Part shown: positions 57,492-64,000 of the stretch, in pieces
How positions within the stretch are numbered: position 1 is the first letter of the stretch
Layout of the letters: each line of letters opens with the position of its first letter
NCBI GenBank assembly: GCA_964017145.1
Contig: OZ024840.1
Span: forward strand, 3,782,001-3,846,000
Direction of reading: 5' to 3'
From: Agrocybe praecox
Lineage: Eukaryota; Basidiomycota; Agaricomycetes; Agaricales; Agrocybaceae
Length of the DNA stretch: 64,000 nucleotides
The notes under the pieces: model-generated
What the model saw: only the letters and a program-made list of their open reading frames with translations
What the model was told of the DNA's origin: nothing
Databases searched by the model: none
Position numbers and translations under genes: made by a program

Positions 57492-60400
57492 ATGCCGACT
57501 CCAGTTGACAGGGTATGAAATCTCCTCACAAATACATCCTGTATTGATCGAATGCAACAGAGGACAGGCTCGGGATACCCTAGCGCTGATTCTGCATCAG
57601 GTTGGTATATCAAAATTCGTGCACCGTGATCGTGCTCCTAACCCAGCTCTCCTTAGAAGTAGAGGAATCATGGTCGAAGATTTCCACCCAAGAGAGGGGA
57701 AAGAAACGTGAAGATACAAGCAAACTTGCCACCCCAGGTCCGAAGGATGACCTGCGATACGGGGATCAATCTACTGTGCCGGGCTCAAGTCAAACTCTGT
57801 CGTCAGTATCCGCTAACACCAGCCGGCCGAAAAACACTGCCTCGGTGAGACGACATATTAGCAGCAATATGAGCACATAAATATAACCTACTTGTTCCAG
57901 CACCATAAAACGGCGGCGTCTCTCTCGAGTGCTAGTCAGAGCTCTATCAGAACAGGTTCCACAGTGACACCTTCAAAGGGCAAGAGCTCCTCGGCAGTAG
58001 GTACTCCCGCAAGTCGAGCAGCAGCAATGATTAGACATTTTTCTGGCACATCGGATACCCCAGGTGCGTACTTCTTATTTCGCGATTTTTAACTGGTTCT
58101 CAAAATCAGTCATAGAACCGTCTCAAGCCAATGCATCCCAGAGCAAGGTACCTCTGGGTACATCGAACACACCCCGTATATGTTTCTGTTATTTCGCAGT
58201 CCCTGATATGTACTCATTGAGATGCACAGGTCTATCCCAGGCCAAGGCATCCCAGAGCAAGACATCTATGGCCAAAGAAGTTTCACGCCCTATTCTGAAG
58301 GTATTCAATTCTTATTACGCGTATTCATCGATGTAACACTAAGCCTCATATTCAAAGGTCATAGAAATTGAGGATTCAACAGACGATGACTCGGATGCCA
58401 CAGACACAGACACTGATGGCTCGCCAACTCGCTCGAGTGAAAGGAATCCAGTTCCAAACGACTCCTCCCTTTCTTCCGTCGAAGAAACACTTTTCCCTGT
58501 CTCTGCGACCAGCAGCTTCTCATCTGTTGGATCTTCGAACTCATTCGCCGCCCCTAAGCCAGGCAGCAGCTCTAAACCGGGCACAGTGGTCATTGACGGT
58601 GCCTTCTCATCTTTGACCATAACTCCCCGAAGAAACCAAAAAGGAACAACTGTCGTCTCGCCTTCTGCTGCTTCTTCATCCGATAAAACTACCTCCACCG
58701 ACAGCTTAGGCGCCAGGGCTATTTCCAAGTTTGCTAATAGTTCATTTGGTGTTGACTTGGAGACATTCATTATTGCACACGACAATCTAGCACAAACCAA
58801 GATGGATGCCTTAGACATTGCCTGGGGAACTCAGTACGAGCTCGCAAGAGGCGTTTCTAAGGGATCCTGGACATGGAATGATGTTTTCCGCAATCTTTCT
58901 AAACTGAAGTGCCCAGAGTCTGGCAGTGCAAAGGCTAAGGGTGCAGGTGCCAAGAGTGAAGATATCTACAGTGCAAATACGCACAGTGCATGGAAAGTTC
59001 GATTGGTTATGGCCGGCCGAGATGTCGAGTCTGTCGATCCACCCGATCTCAGTGTTTGGTAAGACCTACTATTTAAAACTTTTACCTTCTTCTCACCAGT
59101 GTATCTAGGAAGGAACTTGATCGTGAACAGGAGGCTATCCATGAAAACGTCTCTCGTGGGTTAGGCCTGATGGGAAAATGGCGAGGCATTCCAGACTGGT
59201 ATGGCGGCCGAATACAACAAATCGTTCGCTTGGTCAAGGAAGAAAATTCTTCCTTCAAACTCAAACTTGAGCCCCTGGAGCAGACCCGATCTCATCGATT
59301 TGCTCGGTTTTATGGATCCCGAAGATTTTTGCACTTACGCATATCTGAAGATTTGTTAAAGACCGACAACGAAAAGATCAAGGCTTTTCTTCTCCAGAAG
59401 TTTATTCTATGCGGCCGAGTCTTTGTCCCGTTTCACACAAAAGAAGAAGCTGTCTACATGGTTGAGACCAACGAGAACTATAATCGTTCCTCGAGAACGG
59501 ACGTATCATGTGCCGACCATTTCCGGCTATCCTTTCAAGAGTTCATCAACTGGCATAACCCATTGGATGTCGCAAAGAATTACAAACAAGTATGATCTTT
59601 ATCTATTTCCTAATAATCGTTCAAAACTGAAGTTTTTCGTCTTGCAGGTGATCAGTAAATATGCTGCTCGTTTTGCCCTAGGGCTCTCCAATTCTTTTCC
59701 CGGTCTTGAATTCCAAGAAGAAAACATATTTTTCATACCGGATATAAGTAAGCATATGCTGCATATTATCACAATGCCGTAGTTCTGATCATTCTGTAGC
59801 TACTGATGACTGGCCATCACACAAGCTCAACCCTCCTGCCGAGAAGCTTATGACCGATGGGTGTGGGTTTCTTAACCATGCAGCTTTATTCCAAATCGTG
59901 CAAGTCATGGGATATGACAGTCTTCCTGCTGGCGTCCAAGGACGCATAGACGGGAGCAAAGGGTTCTGGATCCTGCACCCTCATGATGACTCGCCTGAGC
60001 CAAAGATATGGATCCGCGACTCACAGAATAAGATCAAGAATCGTTCTTTCGACAGAGCACATAGGATATTCGACCTTTTGGCCCCTTCTCGGCCATCTCC
60101 TTCTGCTTCAATCACGCCACAGAGTATTATCAACTTGTTTAACAATGGTATGCCCCGTGAAATGCTTGCCCGGTTGATGGATGAAGGCCTCGAAGAAGAG
60201 GTTGTACCTTTATTGGACTGGAACAGACCTCATGCAATGCTTTTCTTGTGGGATGTTATCAATAAATTAGGGAACGTTGCGGGCGGCAGAACCCAAAGGT
60301 TGGCTACGTCACTCAATCGTGCGTTAGGACTGAAAGGTCGTGACTGGGGACGAGACGACGATGGCGATCAGGATAAGGACGAATTCACAGATCAGGACGA

Positions 60401-62290
60401 GCCCGATGAGGAAGTCCCTTCGGGATACACTGGAAGGAGCCACTATAGCTCAGGTATATTTCTCGATTTCTTGTTTCATGAACTTTTTGGTCATCACTAT
60501 TATCAGCTCCCCTGGCTCTGAACGAAGTTGCCCTGGAATTGTTGCAGGCTGGCTTTCATCCTGCCTCGAATTTCTTGCTGCATTCAAAAATATCATATAT
60601 TGTCCAAAATACAATTGACAGCTTTGTCAAAAGGTATCGGATTCCCATCAACGAATCCCTGGGGGCATACATTGTACCTGGTAGGTTGAACGATTTTTAA
60701 TTATTCAAAACATACTTAATTTTACCTTCTAGATCCACTCGGGGTTCTTGAAGAAGGCGAAATTTACTACAAATTTTCCAGGCCTCGTAAGGACCCTAAA
60801 ACGGAGATGCTCATCCATACCCTCGAGGGAGAGGTGGTTGTATGTCTGATATCTTCTTGGTTGTCTATAGGCTTTCACACTTGTTTTCCCTCAGCTCGGC
60901 CGATATCCAATTAGACTCCCGTCTGATATGCAGAAGGTTTGCATTGCATTCTGAAGAGTAAGATAGTATTAGCTCACCCGACTCATCAATAGGCAATGGC
61001 TGTCGATAAGCGCGAGCTGGACAAGTGGACCGATGTTATAATTGTATCCGTTAAAGGAACACGCAGCCTGGCAAGCAAGCTCGCCGATGGAGGTATGGAA
61101 GTTTATTTAACTACTCTGAATAATCTCACTGACGGCCTGTTTAGATATGGATGGAGGTGAGATATCCTAGAAGACTGCAATCTCGTAATGTGTAACTGAC
61201 TATTGCTTTTATTGCAGACGAATTGATAGTCATATTCAATCCCGAAATCGTCAGCAAGATTAACTGCAAACCCTTTACCAACGCACCAGTCAATTTTCTC
61301 GACGACAATTTTGAAGCAAGTTCCAGAGTGGAAACCGTGGAAGGATTTTGCCTGCGTACAGCTACGCTCAGCCTAAGACAGACAAGCGAGGCCTTCTTGG
61401 AACATCTCATCTCGAATTTAACGCAATCGCAAGTTGGGCTCTATTCTATGATGCACGAAGTTAGCACAATCACTCAAGGCTACGAGCACCCGGAATCTAT
61501 TCGCCTCGCTTACATGTAAGTCTTGCTTATTGGCTGCTTGAAAAATAAAATGTACTAAATTCAGGAAACCAGCTTTGCAACCCTTTTAGACTCAAGCAAG
61601 ACAGGTCATCGACTCAAGCAGGACGTCTTAAAGAGAGACCTGCACAAATACCGAAAAGAATCCATTAAGTCAGATGATCCCACCTCTGCGTCGAGGAACA
61701 TCTTGCAATACCTTACGAGGACCGCCTCCAATAAAGGGCACGAACTTCTCGGAAGGTTCCACAAGAGCGAGCTGAAATTCTTCAATGGGGACTCGAAGGA
61801 ATTCAAGGAAGACAAGGACCCCGATTTAATCCTTCCACATTTGCGGTCCATGGAATTCGCCAAGGAGGTTAAACGGCGTACTACAAGCAATGATTTCATG
61901 GAAGAACTATGGAAGATTGAAAATCACGTCAAGGCTGCGAAAAGGAAGTACAATGAATTGTGTGCAAAGAAAGGACAAACGCAGGCATCTAAATCCAGTT
62001 CGAAAAATCCCAAGAAAATTGTCCGAGAGGAACCTTTGGTGGCATGCACACGAATGTATGCTCAACCAATACCGGGTGTCTTCTTAACACCGAACGTAGA
62101 GCAGGTCAAAGCTGCCTACGCATATTCTCTTCACACTCTCTTTGGATTTACTGTGGCATTTAGGGAATTGTGCAGTATCAAGGCCGCCGCTTGCACTGGA
62201 GGACTGGCTCCTAGCATTCGAAGCTTCGATGAAGGAAAATCTTTTTCTGCCTCATTCCTCAGAGCGCTCAAGCGCTCCCAGGAAGACTAG
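57492..62290 (+). CDS. RNA-dependent RNA polymerase of RNA silencing (RdRP family)
   Basis: Cellular RdRP (Pfam RdRP, QDE-1/Rdp1 class) that makes double-stranded RNA for Dicer. About 1,300 residues in roughly 16 exons. Start: MPTPVDR (57492-57512), then a 40-nt exon (57561-57600), then from 57657 SEVEESWSKIST; these splices keep one frame, so I prefer ATG 57492. The first 300 residues are Ser/Thr-rich and disordered, with a repeated QA(N/K)ASQSK motif on neighbouring exons. The core includes GKWRGIPDWYGGR, FHTKEEAVYMVETN, DGCGFLNHAA, QGRIDGSKGFWIL, EEGEIYYKFSRP, LGRYPIRLPSDMQK and the catalytic DGDMDGDELIVIF. The usual RNPCLHPGD block is divergent (RYPIRLPSD), as I recall for one basidiomycete RdRP group. 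The three catalytic Asp residues are intact. The 3' end is Lys-rich, ending RALKRSQED. Confidence 0.92.
61145..61156 (+). other. 12-nt micro-exon in the RdRP active site
   Basis: ATATGGATGGAG lies between introns 61093-61144 (GTATGG..TTTAG) and 61157-61217 (GTGAGA..TGCAG). Joining GATGGAG, the 12 bases and ACGAATTG gives DGDMDGDEL, the catalytic signature. Skipping it keeps frame but leaves only DGDEL, so two of the three catalytic Asp residues depend on its inclusion. Confidence 0.88.
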
Positions 62291-62694
62291 TATTTTCGTA
62301 TGCCTACTTTTAACGATCTCTTGACGAGACATATTTATGAGCTGCGCTACCTTTTTATCTATTGTTGTACATACACCGTTGGTCTAGTATTTATTAGCGG
62401 ACGTCGTCCCCGGTGCTATCTTCCGTTTGTTTTCTTATTAGTATCAGTGTAACATTGTCTGATTGTTAGTCCTACGAGTTGTGTACAACCAACAGAAATG
62501 AGATTGTATTGTGTCTGGACTGAGGACCCCGCTTGTGTTATGTACCACTATCCGTGAGTCTCCTATTATATTACTGCCAGTGGTGCTCAGGGCTTGAACC
62601 AAACTACGACATCCTCCGACCATCTTTGAACATTTACCCCCCCACCAATAACGATTTGTCTAAAGGACTTCTCTTTTAATCAAAACACAAAATT
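62291..62694. other. Intergenic, RdRP 3' UTR and RIB7 promoter
   Basis: About 400 bases between tandem genes. AT-rich RdRP 3' UTR, then a C-run at 62636-62645. No clear TATA box. Confidence 0.55.
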
Positions 62695-63608
62695 ATGGAT
62701 GACCAGGCTCCAAAATTCTTGCAAAATATCTTGGAGCGATTTTCTAGCTCACCATGCTCAACGACTCGCCCTCATGTTACCCTGACGTTTGCTCAATCGC
62801 TTGACGCAAAAATTGCAGGCTCGGAGGGACGGCAGCTCACCCTCAGTGGGAAGGAGAGCATGATAATGACACACTGGTATGTAAATCATCCACCTTGGCG
62901 TCTATTCAAAGTGGTTTGTTATACCTCAAATTCATAAGCTAGGATGCGGACTATGCACGACGCGATTCTTGTCGGCATCGGAACTGCGCTAAATGACGAC
63001 CCACAGCTCAATGGTGCGCGTATTGTGCTTTGGTATATTGTTTAAGCAACTAAGAATAAAGAATCTTTTCAACAATAACAACAAATTGGATAGTGCGACA
63101 TTTACCACATCCGCCGGCGACATCTTACAATCTACCTAGACCCGTCATTCTCGACTCCCACCTGAAGCTTTCTCCCACCTGCAAACTGTTGAAGAACTAT
63201 CAGAACGGAACAGGGAGACGGCCATGGATCATCTGCAGCTCTGGCAAACCTAATTTGTCAGAAGATCTGGACAAGCTGCATAGAAGACGTACTCTCGAAG
63301 AAGCAGGCGCTAGAATCATTGAGATTCCCCCAAGCAAAGAAAGAGATTCACCGCAACTTGTTATTCCCGAGATTCTGAAGGCGCTTAGAGATCTTGGAAT
63401 ATGTTCCTTGATGGTGGAAGGAGGTGCCAAAGTCATTGGCTCTTTTCTAGCTGAGGCTGTGGCTGACGTCCTCATTATCACTGTTGCTCCGGTACTGGTA
63501 GGAAGTGATGGAATAGCCTACGATTTCCCCGCTGGACAACAACAGTTTACTCTTAAGGACACCGCAAGATTTGGAAGTGATAGCGTAGTGGCATTGACAT
63601 CCGTGTAA
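62695..63608 (+). CDS. RIB7: Riboflavin biosynthesis reductase Rib7
   Basis: NADPH-dependent reductase acting on 2,5-diamino-6-ribosylamino-4(3H)-pyrimidinone 5'-phosphate, the second step of fungal riboflavin synthesis. 255 residues in three exons: 62695-62876, 62943-63013 and 63094-63608. RibD C-terminal/dihydrofolate-reductase-like fold: PHVTLTFAQSLDAKIAG (substrate Ser-Leu-Asp), MRTMHDAILVGIGTALNDDP, RPVILDSHLKL, and the NADPH-binding LMVEGGAKVIGSFL, then LIITVAPVLVGSDG. Length and motifs are normal, and both splice junctions restore the family sequence (HW|MRTMHD and LN|VRHLPHPP). Confidence 0.94.
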
Positions 63609-63902
63609 AATGTGTAAGTTCTAACGTTAATGGAGAAAACCAAATTCGAATTGCTGAACGTGTATAGTAGCAACATCAAAAAAGACTCCACTTTATGTGA
63701 ATTTGCGACAGTATAATTGTACAGAAGAAGAGATAGACAGGAGGAAGGTACATGGAAAAAGAATGACAATAATGATTCCCAAGTGTAGTTTTGAGTTAAT
63801 GCTGTTGTTGATAAAAATGGAAGACAATAAAGGACCAGAGCGGGGGGCAATTCCATATGGTACAAGTACAGGGTTAAACTAAAATTCGAAACCTACCTTC
63901 AT
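63609..63902. other. Convergent 3' flank
   Basis: RIB7 3' UTR and AT-rich sequence. Open frames on both strands lack motifs. Confidence 0.5.
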
Positions 63903-64000
63903 TTACTCCTCTGATGACGAGTTATCATCATATAACAGAACATAATCCATGGCCGAGGTGGAATTTCTTGCTGAAGCGGGTCTGGAAGCTGCGGCTGCTT
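63903..64000 (-). CDS. Possible C-terminal end of a gene entering from the right
   Basis: The minus strand is open from the window edge to TAA at 63903-63905 and ends in MDYVLLYDDNSSSEE, an Ala-rich then acidic tail. Another minus frame is also open over most of this length, so the call is weak. Confidence 0.3.
   Translation of the reverse strand, partial: AAAASRPASARNSTSAMDYVLLYDDNSSSEE

Noticed and set aside
57602..57656. Upstream coding extension of the RdRP through 57601-57656
   Set aside because: The segment has GT at 57601, a CTAAC branch site and TTAG at 57653-57656, and removing it joins two Ser-rich exons in frame; it is an intron.
1..64000. CRISPR arrays, bacterial operons or prophage
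   Set aside because: No direct-repeat/spacer structure or bacterial gene organisation; the window is eukaryotic nuclear DNA.

Overview
This window is nuclear DNA of a filamentous basidiomycete, most likely an Agaricomycete. Genes are split by many short introns (about 45-65 nt, GT..AG with CTAAY-like branch sites). Intergenic regions are AT-rich and hold microsatellites. The products are typical of mushrooms: a polyporopepsin-like aspartic protease, a divergent RNA-silencing RNA-dependent RNA polymerase and a Cdc31-type centrin. Assignments come from reading the translations; no database search was run.

Layout. 1-8.1 kb: two minus-strand genes, an Lgl/tomosyn/Sro7-like exocytosis regulator that runs off the left edge and a coiled-coil protein of about 1,470 residues. 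8.5-8.8 kb: a broken gene with the end of a starch-type LPMO (AA13-like) domain and a CBM20 starch-binding module. 11.7-13.6 kb: an ARMT1/DUF89 metal-dependent phosphatase. 17.2-19 kb: a secreted aspartic protease. 19.8-21.6 kb (minus): a RING-H2 ubiquitin ligase of RNF115/RNF126 type. 22.4-28.3 kb: a full-length ABCC (MRP) transporter with about 23 exons.

28.3-44 kb is gene-poor. It holds a possible bestrophin-like relic, a run of 200 Ns flanked by two identical 901-bp blocks (probably an unmerged contig overlap), an uncharacterised membrane-protein-like relic, a 174-bp mariner-type MITE and a tRNA-like sequence. 44-46 kb carries a single C2H2 (Msn2-like) transcription factor, isolated between about 8.4 kb and 10.5 kb without recognisable genes. 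56.4-63.6 kb is dense again: centrin (minus) shares a 357-bp divergent promoter with an RdRP, followed by the riboflavin gene RIB7. The tail of another gene may enter from the right edge.

There is no obvious operon-like cluster; the genes are mostly independent housekeeping, secretory and silencing functions. The most notable features are a 12-nt micro-exon encoding the catalytic core of the RdRP, the AA13-CBM20 relic, the duplicated gap flanks, the MITE, and the large empty flanks of the transcription factor.
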